A stretch of DNA of 64,000 nt from Pseudomonas sp. R28(2017) (GTDB lineage Bacteria; Pseudomonadota; Gammaproteobacteria; Pseudomonadales; Pseudomonadaceae): the NCBI RefSeq assembly GCF_002112505.1, contig NZ_NEHW01000006.1:62001-126000 (forward strand). The letters are read 5' to 3'. A program made the position numbers and the translations under genes. Below are positions 56,207-64,000 of this stretch, piece by piece. Position 1 is the stretch's first letter; each line of letters starts with the position of its first letter. The notes beneath the pieces are model-generated. The model worked only from the letters and a program-made list of their open reading frames with translations. It did no database searches and was not told the DNA's origin.

Positions 56207-57157
56207 TTACAGGTCCAGCACCAGCACTGCGGACTTGGCGCGGGAGCAGCATGGGGTGAACTGGTCGTTGGCCGCCTGCTCGTCCTCGGTCAGGTACAGG
56301 TCGCGGTGCTCCGGCACCCCGTCCAGCACCCGTGTCAGGCAGGTGCCGCACACCCCTTGCTCGCAGGAAACGGCAATCGACACCCCGTGGCTTTCCAGCA
56401 CCTGGACCACCGTCTTGTCCGCCGGGATTTCGAACACTTGCCCGGTGCTGCCGAGCCTGACCGAGAACGCACCATCGTTGCCGGTGTCGACCGGTGTGGC
56501 GGCGAAGTACTCCCGGTGCAGTTGCGCCTGGGGCCAACCCTGGTCGCGGGCAGTGTCCAGCACATGCTGCATGAACCCGGCCGGGCCGCACACATACAGA
56601 TGATCATCAGCCCCTGGCCGCGCCAGCACCTGCGCCGCATCCAGACGTGACTCGGGGTTTTCGTCGAAGTGCAGGTGCACCTGGCTGGCGAATGGCGCGC
56701 CGGCCAAACGCTCGAGAAACGCCGCCCGCTCGCTTGAGCGCGCGCAGTAGTGCAGTTCGAACAGGTCGCCCTGCAGCCACAGCTGCTCGGCCATGGAGAG
56801 TATCGGCGTAATGCCGATACCTCCGGCGAACAGCAGGCTGCGCGTGGCACCTGGCACCAGCTCGAAGAGGTTGCGCGGCGCACTGATGCGCAGCCGTTGC
56901 CCGGCCTGGACCTGCTCGTGCAGGCAGCGCGAACCACCGCGTGAAGCGGCGTCGTTGAGCACGCCGATCAGGTAGCGGTGGCGTTCCTGGGGGGGGTTGC
57001 ACAGTGAGTACTGGCGCACCAGCCCACCGGGCAGGTGCACGTCGATATGCGCGCCGGCGCTGAACGCGGGCAAGGGGTTGCCCTGGGCGCAGGTCAATTC
57101 GTAGCTGCAGATGCCTTCGGCTTCGTGGTTTCGGGAATTAACGACAACTTCAATCAT
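56207..57157 (-). CDS. vanB: vanillate O-demethylase reductase subunit
   Basis: 316 residues. FAD/FMN-type ferredoxin-NADP reductase part (HIDVHLPGGLVRQYSLCN; LLFAGGIGITPILSMAEQLW; YVCGPAGFMQHVLDTARDQG) followed by a C-terminal plant-type 2Fe-2S domain with Cys in SCEQGVCGTCLTRVLDG and FTPCCSRAK. Passes electrons from NAD(P)H to VanA. ATG 57157 has GGAAGGTG 5 nt upstream; an open frame to 57202 adds 15 unlikely residues. It follows vanA by 55 bp. Confidence 0.94.
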   Translation of the reverse strand: MIEVVVNSRNHEAEGICSYELTCAQGNPLPAFSAGAHIDVHLPGGLVRQYSLCNPPQERHRYLIGVLNDAASRGGSRCLHEQVQAGQRLRISAPRNLFELVPGATRSLLFAGGIGITPILSMAEQLWLQGDLFELHYCARSSERAAFLERLAGAPFASQVHLHFDENPESRLDAAQVLARPGADDHLYVCGPAGFMQHVLDTARDQGWPQAQLHREYFAATPVDTGNDGAFSVRLGSTGQVFEIPADKTVVQVLESHGVSIAVSCEQGVCGTCLTRVLDGVPEHRDLYLTEDEQAANDQFTPCCSRAKSAVLVLDL

Positions 57158-57212
57158 GGTGCACCTTCCGTAGACGGCCACTGCGGTGGCCGTGCGCGAC
57201 ATCGACAGGGGG

Positions 57213-58274
57213 TTACTGGGCAGTTGCGATCAACTGCGGCGTCACCTGCGCCTGCTCCTCGGCGAGCAGCCGCTCCAGGACCTTGCGCGACTGCACGCCA
57301 CCGGCGTCGATGTTGAGCTTGAGCAGATTGCGCTGCGGGTTGGCCAGCAGGTTCGCCTGCTGCTGTTCGAGCATGTCGAGGTCTTCGCTGAAGATCTTCC
57401 CCTGCCCTTCGCGGATGCTGGCCGTCAAGGCCTTATCCTGTGGGTTGAAGCTGCGCGCCATGCCCCAGAAGTAGTGGATGGAGGTTTCAGTCTCCGGGGT
57501 GATGAAGTCGACCACGATGCTCGATGCCTTGTGCTCGGGCGCTGCGTCGTAACCGCCCTTGCCGGCCAGGGCCACGCCCACTTCGATCAGCACGTGGCTG
57601 GGCGGGGTAAAACGGCAGATCTGCCAGCGGTCGACCGGCTGATCGTCTGGCAGGTTGTTGCCACGCAAGGCCATGCGCCAGAACGGCGGGGCCATGATGT
57701 TCTCCATGTGCCGGGCAGTGACCACCTCATCGCCATTGACCGTGGTCACCGGCGGGGCTTCATCGATCTCTTTCTGGCCGATGCTGGAAGCGTGAACGTA
57801 GGTTTCGTGGGTCAAGTCCATGAGGTTGTCGATCATCAGGCGATAGTCGCACTTGATGTGGAACAAGCCGCCGCCGTAGGCCCACTGCTCGTTCTCGGCC
57901 CATTCCAGGTGGCAGATGGTGGCGGGATCGGCCTTGTCCTGGTCGCCCGGCCATACCCAGATGAAGCCATGCCGCTCGACGGCGGCGTAGGTCTTGTTGC
58001 ACGGGAAACCGCGAACGCGCTGGCCGGGCATCGACACGGTCTTGCCGTCACACCCCATCACCAGGCCGTGGTAGCCACAAACCAGCTGGCCATTTTCGAC
58101 ATAGCCCAGGGACAGCGGCGCGCCACGGTGCGGGCAGAAATCCTCGACCGCGTGGACCTGGTTCTCAAGGCCACGGTAGAACACCATTTTTTCGCCACAG
58201 ATCTGCCGACCCAAGGGCTTTTCGGCGATTTCGTCAGGTGTGCAGGCGACATACCAGGCGTTTTTCGGGTACAT
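57213..58274 (-). CDS. vanA: vanillate O-demethylase oxygenase subunit
   Basis: 353 residues of the Rieske non-haem iron oxygenases. Demethylates vanillate to protocatechuate and formaldehyde with VanB. Rieske ligands Cys47, His49, Cys66, His69 (CPHRGAP...CGYHG); mononuclear-iron ligands His156 and His161 in NLMDLTHETYVHASSIG. ATG 58274 (MYPKNAWYVA) with GGAGAG upstream; the frame is open to 58337 across the operator region but that part is not coding. Preceded by two VanR-type operators. Confidence 0.95.
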   Translation of the reverse strand: MYPKNAWYVACTPDEIAEKPLGRQICGEKMVFYRGLENQVHAVEDFCPHRGAPLSLGYVENGQLVCGYHGLVMGCDGKTVSMPGQRVRGFPCNKTYAAVERHGFIWVWPGDQDKADPATICHLEWAENEQWAYGGGLFHIKCDYRLMIDNLMDLTHETYVHASSIGQKEIDEAPPVTTVNGDEVVTARHMENIMAPPFWRMALRGNNLPDDQPVDRWQICRFTPPSHVLIEVGVALAGKGGYDAAPEHKASSIVVDFITPETETSIHYFWGMARSFNPQDKALTASIREGQGKIFSEDLDMLEQQQANLLANPQRNLLKLNIDAGGVQSRKVLERLLAEEQAQVTPQLIATAQ

Positions 58275-58299
58275 GAGGCTCTCCATGGATTTTGTTTTT

Positions 58300-58309
58300 G
58301 TGGATCCAT
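58300..58309. promoter_or_regulatory. VanR operator, vanA-proximal
   Basis: GTGGATCCAT with core TGGATCCA at 58301-58308. It sits just downstream of a candidate -10 element for vanA on the minus strand, the place for a blocking repressor. 63 bp from the distal site, about six helical turns. Confidence 0.7.
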
Positions 58310-58337
58310 TGAAAGGCATAAATCGATTTAAAGTCAA
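58309..58337 (-). promoter_or_regulatory. candidate vanA promoter
   Basis: On the minus strand TTGACT (58337-58332) and TTTCAA (58314-58309) are spaced by 17 bp, good -35 and weak -10 for sigma-70, between the two VanR operators. Confidence 0.4.
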
Positions 58338-58358
58338 TTAAAATCATTGGATAACCAT

Positions 58359-58376
58359 TTTTGTGGATCCACAAAA
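58359..58376. promoter_or_regulatory. VanR operator, vanA-distal, perfect palindrome
   Basis: TTTTGTGGATCCACAAAA, an 18-bp perfect palindrome containing the known VanR core TGGATCCA. Upstream of the -35 of vanA. Confidence 0.75.
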
Positions 58377-58718
58377 TGAAAATGGCGTTTTTGAAGGCTT
58401 ACTCATTGCCAGTAGCGACTCGGCATCGATACTGAAAGGCCATTGAACAGGGAGGCCATTGGGGCTGCGCTGTCGCGTAGAGAACTGGGTTCGCAAGCGG
58501 TCCGCATACCCTGTGAGAGCGGCTTTAGCCGCGAAGAATCCAACGCGGTGCATGGCACCGGCTGCGCCGGTGTTCGCGGGCAAGCCCGCTCCCACAGGGA
58601 CCGCGCCAGCTTTTAGAAATTGAGCAAGACAGTAGCTCTCACAGTGTCCCTGCTAATTCAATGCGTGCAGTGCTATGAGAGCGGACCGACGATGGGCCGC
58701 AAAACCCTGGCTGCAGCC
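58377..58718. other. intergenic region with REP pair (no gene seen)
   Basis: 342 bp between the vanA operators and the small lipoprotein gene. It holds an inverted REP pair (58510-58600) and no credible coding frame. An in-frame plus-strand stretch from 58620 runs antisense to the lipoprotein gene and is rejected. Confidence 0.5.
58510..58600. repeat. inverted REP pair
   Basis: Unit 1 about 58510-58536 (CCTGTGAGAGCGGCTTTAGC onward), unit 2 about 58572-58599 (GTTCGCGGGCAAGCCCGCTC onward), inverted, in the gap upstream of vanA. Confidence 0.75.
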
Positions 58719-58898
58719 TCAGGGGGATTGCCGAGGCATGCACTTCTCGACCAGCGTATCCCGGTTGGGATTGTTGGGGAGGGTCTTCAAACGATCGGGC
58801 TGGCAGTGTTCATCGGACACCGCGTAGTGGGAAGAATCATCGCCACAGCCCGCCAGCAGGACAGCGATGACAATCACAAGCAGGGGTTTGCGAATCAT
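58719..58898 (-). CDS. small lipoprotein, TrbK/entry-exclusion-like
   Basis: 59 residues. Signal peptide MIRKPLLVIVIAVLLAGC with a clear lipobox; mature part of about 41 residues with two Cys (EHCQPDRLKTL; VEKCMPRQSP). Pattern resembles small Pseudomonas lipoproteins often labelled TrbK-like, although no conjugation gene is near. GGAG about 9 nt before ATG 58898. The longer in-frame extension to 59075 lacks support. Confidence 0.65.
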   Translation of the reverse strand: MIRKPLLVIVIAVLLAGCGDDSSHYAVSDEHCQPDRLKTLPNNPNRDTLVEKCMPRQSP

Positions 58899-59045
58899 TT
58901 GCTCACTCCATTGAAAGGCGGAGGTTTGGCAAAGAAAGGATTCTTGCCCAAAGCGTAGCGCGTCACAGGCCGAGTTCAATGCCAGACTGACATTGATCCA
59001 ACAAAGGATCGAGCTGATTTTGCCCACTGCCGCGTGAGGTACTGC

Positions 59046-59816
59046 ATGAGCCTGATACCCAACCTGAATGGCCAAGCCAATGTCCTGATAGGCGGCGCAA
59101 GCCGAGGCATAGGCTTGGCGCTGTGTACGGCATTACTGGCCAATGATGAGGTGGCCAGGCTCTGGGCCGTCTCACGCAACGCCAAGGGCAATGAGGCGCT
59201 TGCAGAACTCGCCAGCCAACACGGCGAGCGCCTGGTGCTGGTGGATTGCGACGCGCGAGACGAACAAGCGCTCGCGGCACTGGCAGCTGAGCTTGGGCAT
59301 GCCTGCGACCACCTTCACCTGGTCATCAGCACCTTGGGCATCCTCCAGCAGGACGGCGCCAAGGCAGAAAAATCATTGGCGCAACTGGATCTTGCCGGCC
59401 TGCAGACGAGTTTCGCGACCAATGCCTTCGCACCGATACTGCTGCTCAAACACCTGTTGCCCTTGCTGCGCAAGGAGCCCGCCACCTTTGCCGCGCTGTC
59501 AGCCAGAGTTGGATCGATCGGCGATAACCGCCTGGGGGGTTGGTACAGCTATCGGGCCAGCAAGGCAGCGCTCAATCAGCTGCTGCACACGGCAAGTATC
59601 GAGCTGAGGCGGCTGAACCCGGCGGCCACGGTGCTGGCGCTGCATCCCGGGACCACCGACACGCAGCTGTCGCGGCCGTTTCAAGGAAATGTGCCAGCGG
59701 GCAAGCTGTTTGATCCTGCGTTCGCGGCGCAATGCGTCATCGAGCAGGTGGGCCGGTTGGGGCCCACGGACAGCGGAGGGTTCTGGGCGTGGGACGGGCG
59801 AGCGATTGAATGGTGA
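59046..59816 (+). CDS. short-chain dehydrogenase (C-factor/CsgA-like)
   Basis: 256 residues. Rossmann motif NVLIGGASRGIGLALC, NNAG-like region LHLVISTLGILQ, catalytic YxxxK in GWYSYRASKAALNQLLHTAS, and the LHPGTTDTQLSRPF tail typical of CsgA-type SDRs. Substrate unknown. GTGAGG lies 7 nt before ATG 59046. Downstream HD gene is convergent, 2 bp away. Confidence 0.85.
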   Translation: MSLIPNLNGQANVLIGGASRGIGLALCTALLANDEVARLWAVSRNAKGNEALAELASQHGERLVLVDCDARDEQALAALAAELGHACDHLHLVISTLGILQQDGAKAEKSLAQLDLAGLQTSFATNAFAPILLLKHLLPLLRKEPATFAALSARVGSIGDNRLGGWYSYRASKAALNQLLHTASIELRRLNPAATVLALHPGTTDTQLSRPFQGNVPAGKLFDPAFAAQCVIEQVGRLGPTDSGGFWAWDGRAIEW

Positions 59817-59818
59817 GA

Positions 59819-60505
59819 TTATCGGCAACCGTCAGCGCACACAGCGTTGCCCTGGCTCGCGCCCACCTCTTCCATGAAATCTGCAAGAAATGCCTCGAGC
59901 CGCCCATGGCGCTCGGCAGCCAGCCGAGCCCCTTCGCCGGTTGTGAAACCTGAGGCAAGTTTCAGCAGCTTGGTTTGAAAGTGCTCGATCGCATAGGCCG
60001 TATCTCGATACGCCCTGCCCTGCGCACCGGGGTTCTCGAAGTCGTATAACGCCGAGCCCATTCGCCCAGCCGTGTAGAAACACCGGGCAATACCCAACGC
60101 ACCCAAGGCATCCAGCCGATCACTGTCCTGAAGGATTTTGGCCTCAAGCGTCTCAGGTTCGAAACCGGCCGAGTAGCTGTGGGCCTTGACGGCATGTGCC
60201 ACCTGCTCGATGCGCTGCTCAGGCCAGCCCACGCCAGCCAGGATCGACGCAGCCTTGTCCGCGGACAGCGTCGATGCCTGGTCACGCAGTGGCGAGTTCT
60301 TTTCCACGGCGACGCAGTCATGCAGCACCGTCGCAGCGAGCAGTACCTCCAGATCGCCGCCTTCCACCCGCTGGATCCGCTGCGCGTTGACCCACACGCG
60401 ATGGATATGGGACAGATCATGGGAGCCGTCTTGCAGGCCAGCCGGCAGGCTTTTCAGTAACTTGGCGGCGAAAGCCTGGAAAGGAGCAAACACTTCGACA
60501 GTCAT
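59819..60505 (-). CDS. HD-domain phosphohydrolase (YedJ-like)
   Basis: 228 residues. Metal-binding HD motifs: HDLSHIHRVW (first His), ATVLHDCVAVEK (HD) and ILQDSDRLDALGALGIARCF (Asp). Like E. coli YedJ, a putative nucleotide phosphohydrolase of unknown substrate. Its start overlaps the GNAT gene by 4 bp (ATGA), so they are one transcript. Confidence 0.87.
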   Translation of the reverse strand: MTVEVFAPFQAFAAKLLKSLPAGLQDGSHDLSHIHRVWVNAQRIQRVEGGDLEVLLAATVLHDCVAVEKNSPLRDQASTLSADKAASILAGVGWPEQRIEQVAHAVKAHSYSAGFEPETLEAKILQDSDRLDALGALGIARCFYTAGRMGSALYDFENPGAQGRAYRDTAYAIEHFQTKLLKLASGFTTGEGARLAAERHGRLEAFLADFMEEVGASQGNAVCADGCR

Positions 60506-60954
60506 CTCTGCTTCTCCATCGGCTGATAGACCAGCCCGGCATGCTCACCCACATCCCCGGCCAATACGAAGCCGTAGCGCAGGTATGCGGCCACGGAGGA
60601 CAAGGAAGCCCTGACGGTCACGATCTTGGTTCTGGCGTGGCCCAACGCCGCATGTACCAGACGCGTGCCCACGCCCCGCCGTTGCCATGCAGACGCCACA
60701 AACAGCATCGCTACATGACGGCCTTCCTTGAGCTCGATCAGGCCGCAGATGAGGCCATCCACTTCACAAACCAGGATCAGGTTATCGCCTTCCATGCGCT
60801 CGGCGAACGCTTGCTCGCTAGCCACTTTGGCGAACGTTTCCACGCCATGCTCGGACAGTGATGGTGCCACCGCCAGTGTGAATGCCTCAAGACAGAGGGC
60901 GCTGGCGCGGGGCAGGTCTGCGTGGGTCAGTTCGCGTATGTGCATGGTTGTCAT
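60502..60954 (-). CDS. GNAT N-acetyltransferase
   Basis: 150 residues of the GNAT fold: HIRELTHADLPRASALCLEA at the N-terminus, acetyl-CoA loop AMLFVASAWQRRGVGTRLVH, final strand and tail VRASLSSVAAYLRYGFVLAG. Its stop overlaps the start of the HD gene; acceptor unknown. Confidence 0.87.
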   Translation of the reverse strand: MTTMHIRELTHADLPRASALCLEAFTLAVAPSLSEHGVETFAKVASEQAFAERMEGDNLILVCEVDGLICGLIELKEGRHVAMLFVASAWQRRGVGTRLVHAALGHARTKIVTVRASLSSVAAYLRYGFVLAGDVGEHAGLVYQPMEKQR

Positions 60955-60996
60955 CCGTGAATGTTATAGACAGTCGTCCGTTCAGTCATGATCGTG

Positions 60997-61359
60997 CTAG
61001 TCGACGCACTCGACGTAACTGGACTCGCCCCCGCCCTCTGCACCGGACAACCAGCCCCAGACGAAGCGCAGCGTTGTACGCCCGCTGTGGTCCAGGCCTA
61101 CCTCGCCGCGCGACCATCCAGCGAGCAGCTGACCCTCGGTGGTGACGCACTGAAAAAGCAGTTCCAAGGTGTTGCTGCCCGTTATTCGCCCTACCTGATT
61201 GCCAACGCGGATGCGGCCGCCCTGGTAAGTGCCGGTGATGGCTTCCCCGTCCACAAAGTAACGGAACACCGTGCCGCTACCCGATAGCCCCTGGCTATTG
61301 CTGGCGACCGTGAATCGGCGGTTGTGCAAACGCGCGTACATATCAAAAAAGTTATCCAT
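60997..61359 (-). CDS. small beta-rich protein, commonly mislabelled N-acetylglutamate synthase
   Basis: 120 residues of the beta-strand-rich family with the pattern RRFTVASNSQGLSGSGTVFR, ITGTYQGGRIRVGNQVGRI, ELLFQCVTTEGQLLAGWSRG. Databases often call it N-acetylglutamate synthase, but it shows no GNAT acetyl-CoA motif, so that name is doubtful. ATG 61359 has GAGG just upstream; ATG 61383 (8 residues longer) is possible. It lies 42 bp upstream of the GNAT gene on the same strand. Confidence 0.65.
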   Translation of the reverse strand: MDNFFDMYARLHNRRFTVASNSQGLSGSGTVFRYFVDGEAITGTYQGGRIRVGNQVGRITGSNTLELLFQCVTTEGQLLAGWSRGEVGLDHSGRTTLRFVWGWLSGAEGGGESSYVECVD

Positions 61360-61532
61360 GACCCTCGTGCCTTCACGTGACATTCCATTTCAGACAACCG
61401 AACCTTATCCGATCAGGTGGGGTACATCCATCTGACCGTCCGCGTTCGACACATTGACCTGCCCGCCAGCTGAACCATACTGGCTCACGTGGCGGCATCC
61501 GCCTTCCACCTCCTGACGATCGAGACCTGTTC

Positions 61533-63254
61533 ATGGCCCGCCTGTTCAACCCGTCGCCAGGCCTGCGTGATGCCGCGCCCAATCGCTGGGACTGGATCCT
61601 CCTGCCGCTGGTGCTGGTGTTGCTGGTGCTCGCCGCCTACGGCGCCATGCAGATGAGCCGGCCGTTCGTGGTCGGCGAGGCGCTGCCGATTGCCCTCGAC
61701 CCGGTCAACCTGCCCTACTACCTGATGCGCACCATCCTGCGGATGTTCATCGCGCTGGGCTTCTCGCTGCTGTTCGCCTTTGTGTTCGCCGCGCTGGCGG
61801 CCAAGTACCGCGCCGCCGAAAAGGCCATGATCCCGCTGCTGGACGTGCTCCAGTCGGTGCCCATCCTGGGCTTCCAGGCCATCGCCATCGCGCCCTTCAT
61901 CGCGCTGTTCCCGGGCAACCTGCTGGGCGTGGAATGCGCGGCGATCTTCGCCATCTTCACCTCGCAGGCGTGGAACATGGCGCTGAGCCTGTACCAGTCG
62001 TTTCGCACCGTGCCGCCCGAGCTGAACGAGGCCGCGCGGGTCTTCCGCCTCTCGGCCTGGCAGCGCTTCTGGCGCCTGGAGCTGCCGTTCGCCATGCCCG
62101 GCCTGCTGTGGAACATGATGATGTCGATGTCCGGTGGCTGGTTCTTCCTGGTCGCTGCCGAGGCCATCTCGGTGGCCGGGCAGGACATCAAGCTGCCCGG
62201 CATCGGCTCCTATATCGCCGTGGCCATCGACCAGCGCAACCTCGGCGCCATTGCCTGGGCCATCGGCGCGATGCTCACCGGCATCCTGCTTTACGACCAG
62301 CTGTTTTTCCGCCCACTGCTGGCCTGGGCCGACCGTTTCCGCTTCGAAGACACCCAGGGCGACACCGCACAGCGCTCCTGGCTGCTTGACGTGGCCCGCC
62401 GCAGCCGCTGGCTGAGCACCTTCAGCCGGTGGCTGGCGAAGGGTTTGCAGAGCGCCATGGGCGGGTTCCCCGGGCGCCGCGACGACACCGTGGCACGGCG
62501 CCCGTGGCTGCGCCTGCCCGCCTGGTGGCCGCGCGCCTGGGACGCCATCCTGGTGCTGGCCTGCGCCTTCGCCTTCTTGCGCCTGGGGCTGTTCGTGCAC
62601 CAGGACGTCGGCTGGGGCGAAGCCCTGCATGTGCTGGGCCTGGGCCTGATCACCCTGTGCCGGGTGATGCTGCTGATCGGCCTTGCTTCGCTGGTGTGGG
62701 TGCCGCTGTCGATCTGGATCGGCCTGCGCCCTCGCTACTCGCAGAAGGTCCAGGCGCTGGCGCAGTTTCTTGCCGCCTTCCCGGTCAACCTGCTGTTCCC
62801 GTTGGTGGTGTTGCTGCTGGTGCACTTCCAGCTCAACCCGAACCTCTGGCTGAGCCCGCTGATGGTCTTCGGCACCCAGTGGTACATCCTGTTCAACGTG
62901 GTCGCGGGCGCCGCGAGCATTCCCTACGAACTGCGCCTGGCCGCCGACAACCTCGGCCTGCGCGGCTGGCTGAAATGGAAGCGCGTGTACCTGCCGGCGG
63001 TGTTCCCCAGCTTCGTCACCGGCGCCATCACCGCCAGCGGTGGCTCGTGGAACGCCAGCATCGTCGCCGAGTACGTCAGCTGGGGTGATACCTCGCTGGT
63101 GGCCGACGGCCTGGGCAGCTACATCAAGCAGATGACCGACGCCGGCGACTTCCACCGCATCGCCCTGGGCATCGGCGTGATGTGCATCTACGTGATGCTG
63201 TTGAACCGCTTCTTCTGGCGCCGCCTGTACCTGCTCGCCGAAAGCCGTCGTTGA
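61533..63254 (+). CDS. fused ABC transporter permease, nitrate/sulfonate/bicarbonate class
   Basis: 573 residues with two BPD_transp_1 permease domains in one chain, about 11-12 helices. The first domain has the EAA loop ELNEAARVFRLSAWQRFWRL; the second begins after the loop at ~290 with RLAADNLGLRGWLKWKRVYL as its EAA loop. Such double permeases pair with one ATPase and a periplasmic NMT1-type binding protein. The substrate cannot be told. ATG 61533 follows ACCTGTTC; the ATPase gene starts 9 bp after the stop. Confidence 0.88.
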   Translation: MARLFNPSPGLRDAAPNRWDWILLPLVLVLLVLAAYGAMQMSRPFVVGEALPIALDPVNLPYYLMRTILRMFIALGFSLLFAFVFAALAAKYRAAEKAMIPLLDVLQSVPILGFQAIAIAPFIALFPGNLLGVECAAIFAIFTSQAWNMALSLYQSFRTVPPELNEAARVFRLSAWQRFWRLELPFAMPGLLWNMMMSMSGGWFFLVAAEAISVAGQDIKLPGIGSYIAVAIDQRNLGAIAWAIGAMLTGILLYDQLFFRPLLAWADRFRFEDTQGDTAQRSWLLDVARRSRWLSTFSRWLAKGLQSAMGGFPGRRDDTVARRPWLRLPAWWPRAWDAILVLACAFAFLRLGLFVHQDVGWGEALHVLGLGLITLCRVMLLIGLASLVWVPLSIWIGLRPRYSQKVQALAQFLAAFPVNLLFPLVVLLLVHFQLNPNLWLSPLMVFGTQWYILFNVVAGAASIPYELRLAADNLGLRGWLKWKRVYLPAVFPSFVTGAITASGGSWNASIVAEYVSWGDTSLVADGLGSYIKQMTDAGDFHRIALGIGVMCIYVMLLNRFFWRRLYLLAESRR

Positions 63255-63263
63255 GGACCTGCC

Positions 63264-64000
63264 ATGAAACCACTGCTGATCGAACTCAAGGGCGTGAGCA
63301 AGGCCTTCCAGGCCTCGGACGGCACCGCGCGTACCGTGCTCGAAGGCGTCGACTTTCACCTGCGCGAGCGTGAGATCGTCGCCCTGCTGGGCCGTTCCGG
63401 TTCGGGCAAGTCGACCCTGCTGCGGATCATCGCCGGCCTGGTCGGCGCCGACCGTGGCACCGTCAAGTACCATGGCCGGCCGATCCACGGGCCGGTGGGC
63501 GGCGTGGCCATGGTGTTCCAGACTTTCGCGCTGTTCCCCTGGCTGACCGTGCAACAGAACGTCGAGCTCGGCCTGGAAGCCCAGGGCGTGACCCCGGCCG
63601 AGCGCGAGCGTTTGGCCGGCGCGGCGCTGGAGCTGATCGGCCTGTCCGGCTTCGGCGGCGCGCTGCCGCGTGAACTGTCCGGCGGCATGCGCCAGCGCGT
63701 GGGCATTGCCCGCGCCCTGGTGATGAACCCCGAAGTGCTGCTGATGGACGAGGCCTTTTCGGCGCTCGACGTGCTCACCGGCGAAACCCTGCGCGACGAC
63801 ATGCTCGAGCTCTGGGAGGAGCACCGCATCACCACCCGCAGCATCCTGGTGGTGTCGCACAACATCGAGGAGACGGTGATGATGGCCGACCGCATCCTGA
63901 TCCTCTCCAGCGACCCGGGCCGGGTGCGCGCGGAACTGCACATCGACCTGCCACGCCCGCGCAACGCCGATTCTGCCGAGGTCCGCGCGCTGGTCGACGA
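63264..64000 (+). CDS. ABC transporter ATP-binding protein (partial, runs off the window)
   Basis: 245 codons visible, no stop before the window edge. Walker A GRSGSGKSTLLRIIAGLVG, Q-loop VAMVFQTFALFPWLTVQQNV, signature LSGGMRQRVGIARALVMNPE, Walker B LLMDEAFSALD and H-loop VVSHNIEE are intact. Sequence continues past the usual end of the nucleotide-binding domain, consistent with an extra C-terminal domain seen in some partners of double permeases. GGACCTGCC precedes the ATG. Works with the upstream fused permease. Confidence 0.93.
   Translation, partial: MKPLLIELKGVSKAFQASDGTARTVLEGVDFHLREREIVALLGRSGSGKSTLLRIIAGLVGADRGTVKYHGRPIHGPVGGVAMVFQTFALFPWLTVQQNVELGLEAQGVTPAERERLAGAALELIGLSGFGGALPRELSGGMRQRVGIARALVMNPEVLLMDEAFSALDVLTGETLRDDMLELWEEHRITTRSILVVSHNIEETVMMADRILILSSDPGRVRAELHIDLPRPRNADSAEVRALVD

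Noticed and set aside
58620..58958. Plus-strand frame of 112 codons near the small lipoprotein
   Set aside because: It is antisense to the lipoprotein gene, which has a lipobox and a ribosome-binding site.
61485..63941. Minus-strand frame of 818 codons opposite the ABC genes
   Set aside because: It crosses two real genes with intact permease and ATPase motifs; its translation is rich in Gln, His and Glu without domain features.

Overview
The window looks like chromosome of a Pseudomonas putida-group bacterium. It is uniformly GC-rich and carries many copies of the P. putida-type REP hairpin (core around TTCGCGGGCAAGCCCGCTCCCACAGG). It also holds familiar P. putida modules: a creatinase almost identical in layout to the crystallised P. 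putida enzyme, a glcC/glcDEFG-glcB glycolate-glyoxylate cluster, a vanAB/vanR vanillate demethylase cluster and an E. coli-type pssA. I see no rRNA, tRNA, CRISPR array, integrase or intact insertion sequence. The window opens inside one gene and closes inside an ABC-transporter ATPase gene.

Layout. 1-4.1 kb: the tail of an unidentified gene, then two c-di-GMP enzymes (a diguanylate cyclase and a CHASE4/PAS/GGDEF/EAL protein). 4.2-9.4 kb: pssA, then a creatine-use module (GlxA-type AraC regulator, MHS-type symporter, creatinase). 9.7-14.3 kb: katG, a divergent LysR gene and two small exported proteins. 14.4-23.3 kb: a carboxypeptidase G2-like M20 peptidase, glcC, glcDEFG and malate synthase G, which together oxidise glycolate to glyoxylate and condense it with acetyl-CoA. 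23.4-29.5 kb: flavin reductase, MocR-type regulator, CynX-like transporter, AhpD-like protein and two membrane proteins. 29.7-41.6 kb: three accessory metabolic groups: permease/cupin/LysR/class-III aminotransferase/GST; MFS with divergent LysR; and a TetR gene divergent from amidohydrolase/MFS/D-2-hydroxyacid dehydrogenase. 41.6-45.7 kb: an ECF sigma factor, FecR anti-sigma and TonB receptor with an STN signalling domain. 46-47 kb: GNAT and a formate/nitrite channel. 47.3-51.7 kb: an unusual three-gene operon. 51.7-53.7 kb: lipoprotein, LysE exporter and 5'-nucleotidase. 54-58.3 kb: aromatic-acid MFS, vanR and vanAB. 58.7-64 kb: small lipoprotein, SDR, HD hydrolase, GNAT, a small beta protein and a fused ABC permease with its ATPase.

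Most interesting. (1) The 47.3-51.7 kb operon pairs a small membrane protein with a membrane-domain/SDR fusion whose N-terminal half is rich in His, Asp and Glu, and with an 813-residue fusion of an alpha/beta-hydrolase to an ATP-grasp and phospho-histidine swivel pair, as in rifampin phosphotransferase and PEP synthase. This is the best candidate for an undescribed system. (2) A perfect 43-bp inverted repeat with a 4-nt loop sits just upstream of it. (3) A diverged second copy of the glcC 3' end, differing mainly at synonymous sites, lies on the other side of the M20 peptidase gene; this suggests the gene entered by recombination with a related strain. (4) VanR-type operator cores (TGGATCCA or GGATCC with matching flanks) occur at both vanA and the aromatic-acid MFS gene, one of them overlapping the stop codon of the 5'-nucleotidase gene.
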